A stretch of 64,000 nt of DNA from Imtechella halotolerans (GCF_028743515.2 NZ_CP117969.2:377001-441000); one strand, 5' to 3'; counted from the stretch's first letter, positions 28,073-39,302 are shown. Numbers and translations: made by a program. Notes: generated from the sequence alone by a model not told the origin.

Positions 28073-28482
28073 TAAGAAGATTCGGTAAACTCTTCGATTT
28101 CTTTTTTTATCCAGTCAATAGCTGATTCTATGTTATCAAAATCCTGAAACTTGCGTTTCCAAAACATTTTTTCAACCTCAATACTCAGTTTTTGCGCCTG
28201 AGTATGGTATACGATGCCTATGGCCTTGAGGTTGACAAGTTTTTCAGTTTCTAGATAAATAGTAGGGTCAACAGAATAGGAATGCCTTCTGTAAGAGATG
28301 TATCCAAATGGAGCATCATTGAAGTGCGCCTTACACGCTTCTAAAAATAGTTGGTTTTTGAAAGCGTTAAAAGAAATACCTTCAGTTATTACGCCTACAA
28401 CGTAGTATTCATGAAACTGAAAGGTTCCAAAGTCAAAATTGTGTGTAATTATCATCTTGGGGCTGATGTTTAATAATGGCAC
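28069..28482 (-). CDS. Small STAS/SpoIIAA-like protein, copy A
   Basis: 137 residues. No catalytic motif. The central block FGYISYRRHSYSVDPTIYLE (residues about 71-90) is shared with the neighbouring gene (FAYITLRRNSYSVDPIIYLE). The alternating strand/helix pattern (VVGVITEG, AFKNQLFLEACK, LVNLKAIGIVYHTQ) suggests a STAS or SpoIIAA-like fold, known from anti-sigma factor antagonists and SpoIIAA/DUF-type proteins. With this start the DFG motif falls at residue 17, as in the paralogue, which supports the choice. Function is not known; the fold assignment is my inference from pattern. Confidence 0.6.
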   Translation of the reverse strand: MPLLNISPKMIITHNFDFGTFQFHEYYVVGVITEGISFNAFKNQLFLEACKAHFNDAPFGYISYRRHSYSVDPTIYLETEKLVNLKAIGIVYHTQAQKLSIEVEKMFWKRKFQDFDNIESAIDWIKKEIEEFTESSY

Positions 28483-28524
28483 AAGTATAGCAATAAAATT
28501 GTAAGAAGGAAAATAAAATTATAC

Positions 28525-28914
28525 TTACAAAATAGTTTCTACCCAAGCAATCGCTTCGGGAACGGTCTGGAAAATTTCTAACGGTTTTTGTAGAAAGTGC
28601 TTTTCTATTTTAATATTATAATAATCAGTTTCTTTGGAGGAAACAATAGCAAACGCCTTTAAATTTTTTATGTGACTCACTTCTAGATAGATAATGGGGT
28701 CAACCGAGTACGAATTTCTTCTTAGGGTGATGTATGCAAAATTTTTATGGCGGAAATAGATTTCAGAAATATTTACTATTTGAGCGCATTTTTCCATGTC
28801 TAATACGATCTCTTCATTAATTTCTGCAAGCATAAAATTATTGTAGATATGGATTTTCCCAAAATCTAACAGTACTTCTTTTAAATACGTAGTATGTATG
28901 CTGGGGGTAAGCAT
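28525..28914 (-). CDS. Small STAS/SpoIIAA-like protein, copy B
   Basis: 129 residues from the ATG at 28914 (MLTPSIHTTYL). The frame is open to 28956, but that start lies inside an inverted repeat and before a promoter element, and the shorter start aligns DFG at residue 17 with copy A. It shares the RRxSYSVDPxIYLE core with copy A and ends in a similar helix (PEAIAWVETIL against IESAIDWIKKEI). The pair is a tandem duplication, 42 bases apart. Identity by eye is modest, so the duplication is old. Unknown function. Confidence 0.6.
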   Translation of the reverse strand: MLTPSIHTTYLKEVLLDFGKIHIYNNFMLAEINEEIVLDMEKCAQIVNISEIYFRHKNFAYITLRRNSYSVDPIIYLEVSHIKNLKAFAIVSSKETDYYNIKIEKHFLQKPLEIFQTVPEAIAWVETIL

Positions 28915-28933
28915 ATAGAATAATTTTATACTA

Positions 28934-28984
28934 CAAAAGTAAAGGCACTTTATCATGTATTAAAAAAATATAGATAAAGTGCCT
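28934..28984 (-). promoter_or_regulatory. Promoter with inverted-repeat operator for the STAS-like pair
   Basis: TACTTTTG (28941-28934 on this strand) matches TAnnTTTG; transcript start would be near 28927, 13 bases before the ATG. Directly upstream is a perfect 12-bp inverted repeat, AGGCACTTTATC (28943-28954) and GATAAAGTGCCT (28973-28984), with an 18-base spacer. The repeat covers the -15 to -55 zone, the position of a repressor or activator site. Confidence 0.5.
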
Positions 28985-29033
28985 AAATACAGTTTTTTGT
29001 ATCTAAAATACGATCTTATTGTAGGAAAAAACT

Positions 29034-30416
29034 TTATCGTATCTTATTGTCCCAGTTTAAGTTACGTTCAATAGCTTTAATCATTAAAGAGGCTATGTCT
29101 TTTTCGGTGGCGGCCTCTATTCCTTCCAATCCTGGGGATGAATTTACTTCTAATAATAGAGGACCTTTACTTGACCTAATAATATCTACTCCCGCTACTT
29201 TTAACCCCATTGCCTTAGTCGCTTTAATAGCAATTTTCTTTTCTTCTGGAGTTATTTTAATTATTGATGCTGTTCCACCTAAGTGAATATTGGCTCTAAA
29301 TTCACCTGGCAGTGCTTCTCTTTGCATTGCTGCCACAACCTTACCATCTATGACAAAACAACGAATATCTTTCCCATTGGCTTCTTTAATAAATTCTTGT
29401 ACAAGGATATTCGCATTTAAACTTTTAAAAGCATTTATTACACTTTCTGCTGCTTTTTTTGTTTCAGCTAAAACAACTCCCTTTCCTTGTGTGCCCTCTA
29501 AGAGTTTTACTATGAGCGGGGAACCACCCACCATTTTAATAAGATCATTCGTGTCTAGTGGCGAATTTGCAAATCCTGTGGTTGGAATATCTACCCCATT
29601 ATTAAGAAGTAGTTGTAGTGAGAAAAGTTTATCCCGAGATTGACTAATGGCGGCAGCAGAGTTTAAACTAAATATTTTTAACGCCTCAAATTGTCTTGTG
29701 AGCGCACAACCATAAAAGGTCATACTTGGACGAATTCGCGGAATTACGGCATCTAGGTCATTTAGGATTTTTCCTCCTCTATAATGTATTTCAGGATTTT
29801 TCGCATCCAATTTCATATAGCAATGTCTAATGTTGAAAAACATTACCTCATGCCCCAAGCGTTCTCCTGCTTCTATTATACGTTTGTTGCTGTATAAATC
29901 CGGATTGCTAGCAAGAAGTCCAATTTTAAGTCCCTGCTTTTCTTGGTGTTTTTCTCTATAAACCTCCTTCTGTTTAAATTCATCAAGGTCTCCATGTAAA
30001 AAGCTACTTTCTGGGTCCACCAAAATTCTTCCTATCATTGCTTCTCGTCCAAGAAGCATACGATATCCCATGGAATCCCGGTTTGTAAGAGTTAGTTCTA
30101 TTTCCCACGAATGTTCACCAAAATATAGGAAAGTCTTAATTACATATCGATTTTCGCGAGTTCCGCTCGAACTTTTCACGATACGTTTATCAATTATTTC
30201 TGCCTCGCAATGAATTAATGTTCTGCCATTTCCTTGAAGTGGGTATACATCAAAACGTACCCAATGTTCTCCTTCTTTTATAAAAGGGTGGATGTTAACT
30301 GCATGCAGAGATGATGTTTTTGCGCCACTATCTACACGTACTTTAATGGCGGGAATATTCAGTTTAGGAAGTTTGACCCATTCTTCACTTCCAACAACGA
30401 GTTTGTCATTAATCAT
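29034..30416 (-). CDS. Fused retropepsin-like (RimB/ATP-dependent zinc protease family) and RimK-type ATP-grasp ligase
   Basis: 460 residues in two parts. Residues 1-140 match the RimK-associated retropepsin-like family (PF05618) with the aspartic motif VDSGAKTSS at 28-36. Residues about 155-455 are a RimK/LysX ATP-grasp ligase: the [11 protein letters not shown] block, [15 protein letters not shown] and metal-binding LLEVNSSPG. RimK adds glutamates to the C-terminus of ribosomal protein S6 or makes polyglutamate. The fused protease might trim the product. Fusions of this kind are known in Bacteroidota and Gammaproteobacteria. The substrate here is not known. Confidence 0.85.
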   Translation of the reverse strand: MINDKLVVGSEEWVKLPKLNIPAIKVRVDSGAKTSSLHAVNIHPFIKEGEHWVRFDVYPLQGNGRTLIHCEAEIIDKRIVKSSSGTRENRYVIKTFLYFGEHSWEIELTLTNRDSMGYRMLLGREAMIGRILVDPESSFLHGDLDEFKQKEVYREKHQEKQGLKIGLLASNPDLYSNKRIIEAGERLGHEVMFFNIRHCYMKLDAKNPEIHYRGGKILNDLDAVIPRIRPSMTFYGCALTRQFEALKIFSLNSAAAISQSRDKLFSLQLLLNNGVDIPTTGFANSPLDTNDLIKMVGGSPLIVKLLEGTQGKGVVLAETKKAAESVINAFKSLNANILVQEFIKEANGKDIRCFVIDGKVVAAMQREALPGEFRANIHLGGTASIIKITPEEKKIAIKATKAMGLKVAGVDIIRSSKGPLLLEVNSSPGLEGIEAATEKDIASLMIKAIERNLNWDNKIR

Positions 30417-30501
30417 AATAAAGGGAATGTAATATTACGAATGTACTAAAGATTTGGTTTTCCAATGTCATTTTTACATAAAATTAATAGTGCCTTAAAG
30501 C

Positions 30502-30528
30502 AAAAAAAAGCAGCGTATCTACGCTGCT
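30502..30528 (-). terminator. Intrinsic terminator of clpC
   Basis: On the reverse strand an 8-bp stem AGCAGCGT/ACGCTGCT (30528-30509) is followed by seven T residues. Confidence 0.85.
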
Positions 30529-30551
30529 TTTGTGAGAGAATAAAAGTGATA

Positions 30552-33104
30552 TTATGCTTCAGACGGATTTTCAGCTTTTTGGATTTTAATAGTGAGCTCA
30601 TCAGTAGCCTTATCTAAATCCATATAAATACTGTCTCCTTCTACTAATTTGTTAGATACAATTTCTTCAGCCAATGCATCTTCAATGTATTTTTGAATAG
30701 CCCGGTTAAGAGGTCTTGCCCCGTATTGCTTATCAAATCCTTTTTCAGCTATGAAGTTTTTAGCTTTCTCGCTAAGGATAAGATGGTAGCCAAGGTCTTT
30801 TATACGAACAAATAATTTAGCTAATTCGATATCAATAATCTTGAAGATATCTTCTTTTTCAAGAGTGTTGAATACGACAACATCATCAATCCTATTTAGA
30901 AATTCAGGTGCAAAGGCTTTCTTAAGTGCACTCTCGATCACTGACTTTTGATGACTGTCTGCTTGTGCCATTTTGGCAGCAGTTCCAAATCCAACTCCTT
31001 GTCCAAAGTCTTTAAGTTGTCTTGCGCCTATGTTTGAGGTCATGATAATGATACAATTTCTAAAATCAATCTTTCGACCTAAGCTATCGGTTAAATATCC
31101 ATCATCTAAAACTTGAAGAAGCATATTGAAAACATCTGGATGTGCTTTTTCTACTTCGTCAAGTAGTACCACTGCATAAGGTTTTCTACGAACTTTTTCG
31201 GTTAGTTGTCCACCTTCTTCATATCCGACATACCCAGGAGGCGCTCCTATAAGTCTTGAAATGGCAAATTTTTCCATATATTCACTCATGTCAATACGGA
31301 TTAGTGCATCTTCAGAGTCGAATAATTCTTTTGCCAAAACTTTAGCGAGTTGAGTCTTACCTACACCTGTTTGACCCAAGAATATAAATGATCCAATGGG
31401 CTTGTTAGGGTCCTTAAGGCCAGCTCGGTTTCGTTGTATGGCTTTAGCTACTTTATTAACTGCTTCATCTTGTCCAATCACCTTTCCTTTTATTAGTTCA
31501 GGTAATTTGGAAAGTTTGTTCATTTCAGTTTGAGCAATGCGGTTTACAGGTATACCACTCATCATCGAGACAACATCAGCTACATTGTCTTCGGTAACAG
31601 TCTCTTTGTGAAGCTTTGATTCTTCCTCCCATTTTTCTTGAGAAATTGCTAAATCTTTTTCGATACGTTTTTCATCATCACGTAGTTTTGCTGCCTCCTC
31701 ATATTTCTGCTTTTTGACAACTGAATTTTTAAGTTCACGAACTTCTTCTAGTTGTTTCTCAAGTTCTAATATTTGTTTAGGAACATCCATATTTATAATG
31801 TGAACACGAGATCCAGCTTCATCTAATGCGTCTATTGCTTTGTCTGGAAGAAAGCGATCTGTAAGGTAGCGATTAGTGAGTTTTACACAAGCCTCTATCG
31901 CTTCATCAGTGTAGGTTACATTATGATGATCTTCGTATTTTTCTTTGATGTTATGAAGGATTTCAATGGTTTCTTCTACCGTGGTAGGCTCAACAATTAC
32001 TTTCTGAAATCTACGTTCTAAGGCGCCATCCTTTTCTATATATTGACGATATTCATCAAGGGTGGTGGCACCAATACATTGGATTTCACCTCGAGCCAGT
32101 GCAGGCTTAAACATATTAGAAGCATCCAAGGAACCTGTAGCACCTCCAGCTCCAACTATGGTGTGGATTTCGTCGATAAAAAGTATGATGTCGTCATTTT
32201 TTTCTAATTCATTCATGACGGCCTTCATACGTTCTTCGAATTGACCTCTGTATTTGGTTCCTGCCACTAGTGAGGCAAGGTCAAGTGTAACAACACGTTT
32301 GTTGTACAAAATCCTTGAAACTTTTTTCTTAATGATGCGCAGTGCCAATCCTTCAGCAATGGCGCTTTTACCAACTCCAGGTTCACCTATAAGTAAAGGG
32401 TTGTTTTTCTTACGTCGGCTAAGGATTTGTGAAACTCGTTCAATTTCTTTTTCACGTCCTACCACAGGATCTAGTTTTCCTTCCTCTGCTAAAAGCGTTA
32501 AATCACGCCCGAAGTTATCGAGTACAGGAGTTTTTGATTTTTTATTAGTTCGCTGAGCGCTAGGATTGTTAAAAACGTTTTCCTTGGAATCGTCATCGTT
32601 ACCACCCGAATCGTCAGAAAATGATTCAGCCGAAGGCCCTTCTAAATAGTCATCGTCACTAGTTAGCATGTACTTAAATTGTTCTTTTACGTTGTCATAA
32701 TCCACTTTTAAACGGTTCAGCAACTTGGTTGTAGGATCGTTTTCATTGCGCAGGATGCACAGCAACAAATGGGCAGTATTGATAGAAGAACTTTGAAAAA
32801 GTTTAGCTTCCAAGAACGTTGTTTTTAAGGCCCTTTCTGCCTGCCGTGTGAGATGCAAGTTTTTCTTCTCATTAGCTATTGCTGCCAAGGAGGGATTGGC
32901 AGGACTTAAAATTTCTACCTTTCTTCTTAGGTGTTCTAAGTCCACTTCCAATGCGTGAAGTATGTTGATGGCCTTGCCATTTCCGTCGCGTAAGAGGCCA
33001 AGCATAAGGTGCTCGGTGCCAATAAAGTCGTGACCCAAACGCAAAGCTTCTTCTTTGCTGTAGGCAATCACGTCTTTAACTCTTGGTGAAAAATTATCAT
33101 CCAT
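30552..33104 (-). CDS. clpC: ATP-dependent Clp protease ATP-binding subunit ClpC
   Basis: 850 residues. Two N-terminal Clp repeats, NBD1 with [15 protein letters not shown], a coiled middle domain carrying the UVR-like [17 protein letters not shown], and NBD2 with [18 protein letters not shown]. It unfolds proteins for ClpP. The middle domain marks it as ClpC rather than ClpA or ClpB. The upstream spacer to gyrA is 262 bases. Adaptor mcsB is not seen; in flavobacteria ClpC usually works without arginine phosphorylation. Single gene with its own terminator. Confidence 0.95.
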   Translation of the reverse strand: MDDNFSPRVKDVIAYSKEEALRLGHDFIGTEHLMLGLLRDGNGKAINILHALEVDLEHLRRKVEILSPANPSLAAIANEKKNLHLTRQAERALKTTFLEAKLFQSSSINTAHLLLCILRNENDPTTKLLNRLKVDYDNVKEQFKYMLTSDDDYLEGPSAESFSDDSGGNDDDSKENVFNNPSAQRTNKKSKTPVLDNFGRDLTLLAEEGKLDPVVGREKEIERVSQILSRRKKNNPLLIGEPGVGKSAIAEGLALRIIKKKVSRILYNKRVVTLDLASLVAGTKYRGQFEERMKAVMNELEKNDDIILFIDEIHTIVGAGGATGSLDASNMFKPALARGEIQCIGATTLDEYRQYIEKDGALERRFQKVIVEPTTVEETIEILHNIKEKYEDHHNVTYTDEAIEACVKLTNRYLTDRFLPDKAIDALDEAGSRVHIINMDVPKQILELEKQLEEVRELKNSVVKKQKYEEAAKLRDDEKRIEKDLAISQEKWEEESKLHKETVTEDNVADVVSMMSGIPVNRIAQTEMNKLSKLPELIKGKVIGQDEAVNKVAKAIQRNRAGLKDPNKPIGSFIFLGQTGVGKTQLAKVLAKELFDSEDALIRIDMSEYMEKFAISRLIGAPPGYVGYEEGGQLTEKVRRKPYAVVLLDEVEKAHPDVFNMLLQVLDDGYLTDSLGRKIDFRNCIIIMTSNIGARQLKDFGQGVGFGTAAKMAQADSHQKSVIESALKKAFAPEFLNRIDDVVVFNTLEKEDIFKIIDIELAKLFVRIKDLGYHLILSEKAKNFIAEKGFDKQYGARPLNRAIQKYIEDALAEEIVSNKLVEGDSIYMDLDKATDELTIKIQKAENPSEA

Positions 33105-33366
33105 ATCTTTTCTCTTTCGTCATTAAAAATACTAAAATCTGATAAATAGGGAGCAAATACTATACCTTATTTAACCTTATATCTGCTAAGTGACAAAAAA
33201 AAATGGCAACATCAAAGTAAAAATGATCTGAATTATTAACCGCCAGGGATGTGACTTTTGTTAATAAAATAATGGAAAAAAAGCTCGGTAAAAACCCTTT
33301 CAAAAGGGTATAAATTCCGTATATTGGCTCGGTTTATAAAATGACATTTTAATTAAATTTTATACT

Positions 33367-35910
33367 ATGGCAGAAGGAGAAAAACTGATTCCTATTAATA
33401 TAGAAGATGAAATGAAGTCGGCTTACATCGATTATTCGATGTCAGTCATAGTGTCACGTGCTTTACCTGATGTAAGAGATGGGTTAAAGCCTGTGCACAG
33501 ACGCGTTTTATTTGGTATGTATGAGTTGGGTGTATTAAGTAACCGCGCATACAAAAAGTCGGCGAGAATAGTAGGAGAGGTTTTAGGTAAATACCACCCG
33601 CATGGTGATTCTTCAGTGTATGATACTATGGTTCGTATGGCTCAAGATTGGAGTCTTAGGTATATGTTGGTTGATGGTCAGGGGAACTTTGGATCAGTAG
33701 ATGGTGATAGCCCTGCAGCAATGCGTTACACGGAAGCCCGTATGCGTAAGATTTCTGAGGACATGCTTGCGGATATTGATAAAGAAACAGTAGATCATCA
33801 GCTTAACTTTGATGATTCATTAAAGGAACCTACGGTTTTACCAACACGTATTCCTAACTTGCTGGTTAATGGAGCATCAGGAATTGCTGTAGGTATGGCT
33901 ACTAACATGCCTCCTCATAATTTAGCGGAAGTGGTAGATGGCACTATTGCCTATATTGAGAATAACGACATTGAAATAGATGAGCTAATTAAATATGTAA
34001 AAGCTCCTGATTTTCCTACTGGAGGAACTATTTATGGTTACGACGGTGTAAAGGAAGCCTTCAAGACAGGAAGAGGTCGTGTGGTAATGCGCGCTAAAGC
34101 AAGTTTTGAAGAGGTAGCTGGTCGTGAATGTATCATTGTGACTGAAATACCATATCAAGTAAACAAGGCTGAAATGATTAAGAAGACAGCTGACTTGGTA
34201 AACGATAAGAAGATAGAAGGTATTTCTAACATTAGGGATGAGTCTGACCGAAACGGTATGCGTATTGTGTATATCCTTAAACGAGATGCGATACCTAACA
34301 TTGTTTTAAATACCCTGTATAAGTACACTGCGTTACAAACGTCCTTCAGTGTTAATAATATTGCACTGGTAAATGGACGTCCACAGTTGTTAAACCTTAA
34401 GGACATGATTCACTATTTTGTGGAACATCGTCATGAAGTTGTTGTACGACGTACTGAATTTGAATTGCGAAAAGCTGAAGAAAGGGCTCATATTTTAGAA
34501 GGACTCATCATTGCTTCTGATAATATTGATGAAGTTATTGCTATTATTAGAGCTTCCTCTAATGCGGACCAAGCTCGAGAACGTTTAATGGAGCGATTTA
34601 GTTTGTCTGAAATTCAGGCAAAGGCAATCGTTGAAATGCGTTTGCGTCAACTTACAGGTCTTGAGCAAGATAAGTTAAGAGCAGAATATGAGGATATTAA
34701 GAAATTCATTGAAGATTGTAAAGATATTTTAGCTCGTGTTGAACGTAGAATGGAGATCATCAAAAATGAATTGATTGAGGTAAAAGAAAAATACGGTGAT
34801 GCACGTCGTTCTCAAATTGAATATTCTGGAGGTGATTTAAGTATTGAAGATATGATTCCAGATGAGCAAGTAGTAATTACTATTTCTCATGCAGGATATA
34901 TAAAACGCACTCCATTAAAAGAGTATAAAACTCAAAACAGAGGTGGAGTAGGACAGAAGGCCTCCAATACGAGAGATCAAGATTTCTTAGAGCATTTATT
35001 TGTAGGTACTAACCATCAATATATGCTATTCTTTACCCAGAAAGGAAAATGTTTCTGGATGAAGGTATATGAAATTCCAGAAGGTAGCCGTACCTCGAAA
35101 GGTAGAGCCATTCAGAACCTTATTAATATAGAGACCGATGATAAGGTGAAAGCCTTTATATGTACCCAAGATCTAAAAGATGAGGAGTATATCAATACTC
35201 ATTTTGTGATTATGGCAACTAAAAAGGGAATTGTTAAAAAGACGACATTAGAAGCCTATTCACGTCCTCGTCAAAATGGAATTAATGCAATTACCGTTCG
35301 TGAGGACGATGAACTATTAGAAGCATTATTAACTACTGGTAAAAGTCAGGTAATGCTGGCAGTGAAATCTGGTAAGGCTATTCGTTTTGAGGAAGAGAAA
35401 ACGCGCCCAATGGGAAGAAATGCCTCAGGTGTTCGTGGAATTTCCTTGGCCGATGAGCAGGATGAAGTAGTTGGAATGATTGCCATTGAAAACCCGCAGG
35501 AAGAAACAGTATTGGTGGTTTCTGAAAATGGGTATGGTAAACGTACATTTATTGATGATCCTGAAGATGGAGAAGCGGTATATCGTATCACCAATAGAGG
35601 TGGTAAAGGTGTGAAAACGATTTCTATTACTGAAAAAACAGGTAATTTAGTAGCTATAAAGAGTGTAACTGATTCTGATGATTTAATGATTATCAATAAA
35701 TCAGGAATAGCTATTAGACTTACTGTTGAGGATTTGAGAGTAATGGGTAGAGCAACCCAGGGGGTTCGTCTTATTAATATTAAAGGAGATGATTCTATTG
35801 CTGCGGTAGCTAAGGTTATGCGTGAAGACGAAGAAGAAGAAAATGGTGATGAAATGCCTGAAACAGAAAATGGCATGGCTATTGATTCTTCTGATACTAA
35901 TAATGAATAA
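33367..35910 (+). CDS. gyrA: DNA gyrase subunit A
   Basis: 847 residues. The catalytic tyrosine is Tyr121 in [10 protein letters not shown]. The quinolone-determining region reads [12 protein letters not shown] (76-87), with Ser82 and Asp86 at the positions of E. coli Ser83 and Asp87, so it looks wild type. The C-terminal beta-pinwheel has the GyrA box QNRGGVGQ, which separates it from ParC. A small hairpin ACCCTTT/AAAGGGT lies at 33294-33309 close to the likely promoter. The next gene, a TPR protein, starts 24 bases after the stop and may be cotranscribed. Confidence 0.97.
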   Translation: MAEGEKLIPINIEDEMKSAYIDYSMSVIVSRALPDVRDGLKPVHRRVLFGMYELGVLSNRAYKKSARIVGEVLGKYHPHGDSSVYDTMVRMAQDWSLRYMLVDGQGNFGSVDGDSPAAMRYTEARMRKISEDMLADIDKETVDHQLNFDDSLKEPTVLPTRIPNLLVNGASGIAVGMATNMPPHNLAEVVDGTIAYIENNDIEIDELIKYVKAPDFPTGGTIYGYDGVKEAFKTGRGRVVMRAKASFEEVAGRECIIVTEIPYQVNKAEMIKKTADLVNDKKIEGISNIRDESDRNGMRIVYILKRDAIPNIVLNTLYKYTALQTSFSVNNIALVNGRPQLLNLKDMIHYFVEHRHEVVVRRTEFELRKAEERAHILEGLIIASDNIDEVIAIIRASSNADQARERLMERFSLSEIQAKAIVEMRLRQLTGLEQDKLRAEYEDIKKFIEDCKDILARVERRMEIIKNELIEVKEKYGDARRSQIEYSGGDLSIEDMIPDEQVVITISHAGYIKRTPLKEYKTQNRGGVGQKASNTRDQDFLEHLFVGTNHQYMLFFTQKGKCFWMKVYEIPEGSRTSKGRAIQNLINIETDDKVKAFICTQDLKDEEYINTHFVIMATKKGIVKKTTLEAYSRPRQNGINAITVREDDELLEALLTTGKSQVMLAVKSGKAIRFEEEKTRPMGRNASGVRGISLADEQDEVVGMIAIENPQEETVLVVSENGYGKRTFIDDPEDGEAVYRITNRGGKGVKTISITEKTGNLVAIKSVTDSDDLMIINKSGIAIRLTVEDLRVMGRATQGVRLINIKGDDSIAAVAKVMREDEEEENGDEMPETENGMAIDSSDTNNE

Positions 35911-35933
35911 ATATAACAAATAGCAAAAACAAA

Positions 35934-37199
35934 ATGAAAAAACAGATTTTAATAGGTGCAGCATTGCTGGCTTCTTCTTTGACATTTGCTCAAAAAGACG
36001 AACTTAAGGCTGCAGAAAAAGCTCTTAAAAGCGGCAATACTGTAGAGGCTAAAGCTGCTTTAGATCAGGCTCAATCAGCCGCTATCGCAGATCCTAAATA
36101 TGCTGCTCAATATTACTTTCTAAGAGGGAAGGTTTATTTTGATATGGCTAGCAAAGGTCAAGATAAATTAACCTCCATCTCAGAGGCTGCTAAAGCTTTT
36201 GATAAGGTAGTAGAAGTTGAAAATGGAAAGGGTAAATATTCAGTAGAAGTTGAAAAAATGAGAACTGAGGCCATAAATCTTGCTGTAAAAACAGCTCAAG
36301 ATACCTATACGGCTCAGGATTATGAAACGTCATTTAAAGCCTTTGAGCAGGTATATCGTTTAAGCCCTACTGATACGTTGTTTTTATACAATGCTTCTTT
36401 GGTAGCTGTTCAGAGTAAAAATTATGCTCAAGCTCTTGATTATTATTTAGAGTTGAAAAAAATTGGTTATGATGGTTCAGAAGTGAATTTTGTAGCTACC
36501 AATAAAGAAACTGGTAAAGAAGAGGTTTTTCCAAATAAATCTCAACGTGATTTGATGGTGAAGACCGGTGAATATGTAGCGCCTAAAGAGAAAAAGACTC
36601 CTTCTAAAAAAGGGGAGATCATCAAAAACATTGCTTTGATATATCTAGATCAAGGGAATACGGAAAAAGCCTTAGAAGCATTTGCAGAAGCTAAACAACA
36701 ATTCCCTGACGACTCTTCTATTATTATCAATGAGGCTAATATTCACTTGCAATTAGGTAATAAGGATAAGTTTAAAGAGTTAATGGCTGAGGCTGCATCT
36801 AAAGATCCAAAAAATGCTGATTTACATTATAATATTGGTGTAATTAACATGGAGCAAGGAAATATGGAAGAAGCTAGAGCAGCTTATTTGAGAGCTTTAG
36901 AGGTTGATCCTAATTACTTAAACGCAATATTGAACTATTCAACATCATACATCAATGAAGGTAATGCTGTTATTGATGAAATGAATAGCTTAGGAAACTC
37001 TAAAGCAGATATCGCTAAGTATGATAAATTAAAGGTTAAGAAAGATGATTTATTCAAAAGTGGTGCCAAGATTTTGGAAGACTATATGGCTAAATCTGGT
37101 AAAAAATATCCTGAAGTTTTAGATCAATTAAAGAACATTTATGGCGCACTTGGTGATAATGAGAACTATATGCGTGTTAAAAAGTTAATAGAGCAATAG
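35934..37199 (+). CDS. Secreted tetratricopeptide-repeat protein
   Basis: 421 residues. A signal peptide (MKKQILIGAALLASSLTFAQ) precedes helical TPR units; clear ones include GKVYFDMASKGQDKLTSISE, GEIIKNIALIYLDQGNTEKA and ADLHYNIGVINMEQGNMEEA. It is a periplasmic or outer-membrane-associated scaffold. Close relatives follow gyrA in many flavobacteria, but I know of no tested role. A strong terminator at 37226-37260 ends the unit. Confidence 0.85.
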   Translation: MKKQILIGAALLASSLTFAQKDELKAAEKALKSGNTVEAKAALDQAQSAAIADPKYAAQYYFLRGKVYFDMASKGQDKLTSISEAAKAFDKVVEVENGKGKYSVEVEKMRTEAINLAVKTAQDTYTAQDYETSFKAFEQVYRLSPTDTLFLYNASLVAVQSKNYAQALDYYLELKKIGYDGSEVNFVATNKETGKEEVFPNKSQRDLMVKTGEYVAPKEKKTPSKKGEIIKNIALIYLDQGNTEKALEAFAEAKQQFPDDSSIIINEANIHLQLGNKDKFKELMAEAASKDPKNADLHYNIGVINMEQGNMEEARAAYLRALEVDPNYLNAILNYSTSYINEGNAVIDEMNSLGNSKADIAKYDKLKVKKDDLFKSGAKILEDYMAKSGKKYPEVLDQLKNIYGALGDNENYMRVKKLIEQ

Positions 37200-37225
37200 G
37201 ATATTTTTACATCTTTTGTTGAGTT

Positions 37226-37260
37226 AAAAAAACCGCCATTATATCAATGGCGGTTTTTTT
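37226..37260. terminator. Strong bidirectional intrinsic terminator
   Basis: A 15-bp perfect inverted repeat, AAAAAAACCGCCATT (37226-37240) and AATGGCGGTTTTTTT (37246-37260), between the TPR gene and the convergent NlpC gene. Both strands end with a T run. Confidence 0.92.
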
Positions 37261-37289
37261 TAGTTTACAATTGTAGAGGTTTCTAACTT

Positions 37290-38036
37290 CTAGAATATCT
37301 TTTTAATGACTCTCAGTTTGTGAGTGTAATTTTTAATATCGGTATTAAATATTCCAGAGTGGTCTATGCGATCCATTCTCACTTTTCCATGTGCATGTAT
37401 GATGTAGTTATCTTGCAATATAATACCTACATGAACAATTTTACCTTCATTATTATCAAAAAAAGCAAGATCACCAGGTTCACTCTCCTCGATAAAACTT
37501 AATGGTTCGCCTTGAGTCGCTTGTTGAGAAGCATCACGTAATAGGGCATATCCATTCATTCGATAAACCATCTGGGTAAAACCAGAACAATCAATGCCAA
37601 AAGGAGTTTTACCACCCCATAAGTATGGAGCGTTAAGGTACATCATTGCTGATTTTATGAGATTTTCTTTCGCTTGTTTTCCGTTTATTACAGCACCATC
37701 ATACCTATGTTGTAAAAAATCAGAAGCATGAATACCTGCTCCCATGGGGATGGGAATTAGGTTATCCTTATCATAAATAAATTCAATTAAATCAGATGCG
37801 TATACCGCTGGAAGGTTCTGAAACAAATTGTAATTTTCATCTGTAATCTCCAGGTATTGCTTGTTGTCAATCCATCCTTCATACGCATCAAAAGCAATGC
37901 GGATGCGGCTCCATTTACTTCTTTTTTCCAATACCTTAAAATGATCACCATATAACAATTGAGTGACCATTTCACTACTGTCGGATGGTTCTAATCGTAC
38001 TGGAACAATGCTGAGGTTACAAATTCCGTATTGCAT
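37290..38036 (-). CDS. NlpC/P60 family cell-wall endopeptidase with SH3 domains
   Basis: 248 residues. Two SH3-like segments (about 1-65 and 70-115) precede a C40 papain-like domain with Cys150 in GIDCSGF and His in KIVHVGIIL. These enzymes cleave gamma-D-Glu-diamino-acid bonds in peptidoglycan stem peptides. The sequence lacks a visible signal peptide, so it may act in recycling in the cytoplasm or reach the periplasm by another route; related Bacteroidota enzymes of this layout are often cytoplasmic. Convergent with the TPR gene. Confidence 0.88.
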   Translation of the reverse strand: MQYGICNLSIVPVRLEPSDSSEMVTQLLYGDHFKVLEKRSKWSRIRIAFDAYEGWIDNKQYLEITDENYNLFQNLPAVYASDLIEFIYDKDNLIPIPMGAGIHASDFLQHRYDGAVINGKQAKENLIKSAMMYLNAPYLWGGKTPFGIDCSGFTQMVYRMNGYALLRDASQQATQGEPLSFIEESEPGDLAFFDNNEGKIVHVGIILQDNYIIHAHGKVRMDRIDHSGIFNTDIKNYTHKLRVIKKIF

Positions 38037-38085
38037 TAATATGTGTTTATATCCAAAGCTTTAAGAGCTTATTTAGGCTGTATGT

Positions 38086-38113
38086 ACCGTACCCCTTTAT
38101 AAAGGGGTATGGT
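38086..38113. terminator. Hairpin downstream of the thiolase gene
   Basis: Near-perfect 13-bp stem (ACCGTACCCCTTT against AAAGGGGTATGGT, one G-T pair) with a two-base loop, 10 bases past the atoB stop. No T run follows, so it may be a processing or stability element instead of a true intrinsic terminator. Confidence 0.5.
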
Positions 38114-38123
38114 TATACTATTA

Positions 38124-39302
38124 TTATAATTTTTCTATGACCATTGCTGAAGCACCTCCACCACCATTGCAAATGGCCGCTGCTCCAATTTTTCCGTTAT
38201 TATGTGTTAACACACTAAGTAATGTTACAATAATGCGTGCACCAGAACATCCGAGTGGGTGCCCTAATGAAACAGCTCCACCGTGCACATTCACCTTTTC
38301 ATCTGTGAGTCCTAGGATTTTCATATTGGCAAGTCCAACAACAGAGAAAGCTTCATTAAATTCAAAATAATCAACATCACTGATGGAGATATTTGCTTTG
38401 GCTAATGCTTTAGGCAATGCTTTTGCTGGTGCAGTTGTAAACCATTGAGGCTCTTGAGCTGCATCGGCATAGCCTCGAATTACAGCAAGTGGGGCAAGAC
38501 CTAATGCCGTGGCTTTTTCTCGACTCATTAAAACTACTGCTGCGGCACCATCATTAATGGTAGATGCATTTGCGGCTGTAACTGTCCCTTCCTTGGTAAA
38601 AGCAGGTCTTAATGAAGGTATTTTGTCAAGCACTACATTTTTAAATTCTTCATCTTCTTTGAAAAGAACAGGTTCACCACGACGTTGAGGAACTTCAACA
38701 GGAACTATTTCATTGTCGAACCTGCCTTCACTCCAGGCTTTAGCGGAACGCTTATAGGATTGAACGGCAAAGGCATCCTGATCTTCTCTTGAGAAATTGT
38801 ATTCAGTGGCACAAGCATCCGCACATACACCCATGGCATTTTTGTCATAAGCATCTGTAAGTCCGTCTTTTTGTAGGCCGTCTTCAAGTGATGTGGGACC
38901 AAATTTCACACCATTACGCATATGTATATAGTGAGGTATAAGGCTCATATTTTCCATTCCTCCGGCTACAACTATTTCGGCATCCCCAAGAGCGATTGCT
39001 TGGGCACCTTGCATAATGGCTTTCATACCACTGGCGCATACTTTATTAACCGTCGTACAAGGTACTGTATCTGGTAGTCCAGCATAAATAGCGGCTTGAC
39101 GAGCTGGAGCTTGTCCTTCCCCTGCCTGTACTACATTTCCCATGAGAACTTCATCTACAAGTGAAGGGTCAAGGTTTATTTTTGCTAAAGCACCTTTGAT
39201 AGCTACAGCTCCTAATTGAGGCGCAGGAATACTTGAAAGGCTTCCTAAAAAGCTTCCAATAGGTGTCCTTGCAACTGATACGATAACTACTTCTTTATTC
39301 AT
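38124..39302 (-). CDS. atoB: Acetyl-CoA C-acetyltransferase (thiolase)
   Basis: 392 residues, the length of biosynthetic-type thiolases. The nucleophilic cysteine is in TVNKVCASGMKA, the second cysteine in CNGGGGASAM, and the histidine in GHPLGCSGAR. It joins two acetyl-CoA to acetoacetyl-CoA or runs in reverse. No neighbours from fatty-acid oxidation or ketone metabolism are present. The family call is firm; whether it is catabolic or biosynthetic cannot be told from the sequence. Confidence 0.92.
   Translation of the reverse strand: MNKEVVIVSVARTPIGSFLGSLSSIPAPQLGAVAIKGALAKINLDPSLVDEVLMGNVVQAGEGQAPARQAAIYAGLPDTVPCTTVNKVCASGMKAIMQGAQAIALGDAEIVVAGGMENMSLIPHYIHMRNGVKFGPTSLEDGLQKDGLTDAYDKNAMGVCADACATEYNFSREDQDAFAVQSYKRSAKAWSEGRFDNEIVPVEVPQRRGEPVLFKEDEEFKNVVLDKIPSLRPAFTKEGTVTAANASTINDGAAAVVLMSREKATALGLAPLAVIRGYADAAQEPQWFTTAPAKALPKALAKANISISDVDYFEFNEAFSVVGLANMKILGLTDEKVNVHGGAVSLGHPLGCSGARIIVTLLSVLTHNNGKIGAAAICNGGGGASAMVIEKL

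Noticed and set aside
33294-33309. Hairpin before gyrA as terminator
   Set aside because: It lacks a T run and lies next to the presumed gyrA promoter; significance unclear.
35346-35985. Long reverse frames opposite the gyrA 3' end
   Set aside because: They are antisense shadows of gyrA and the signal peptide of the TPR gene.
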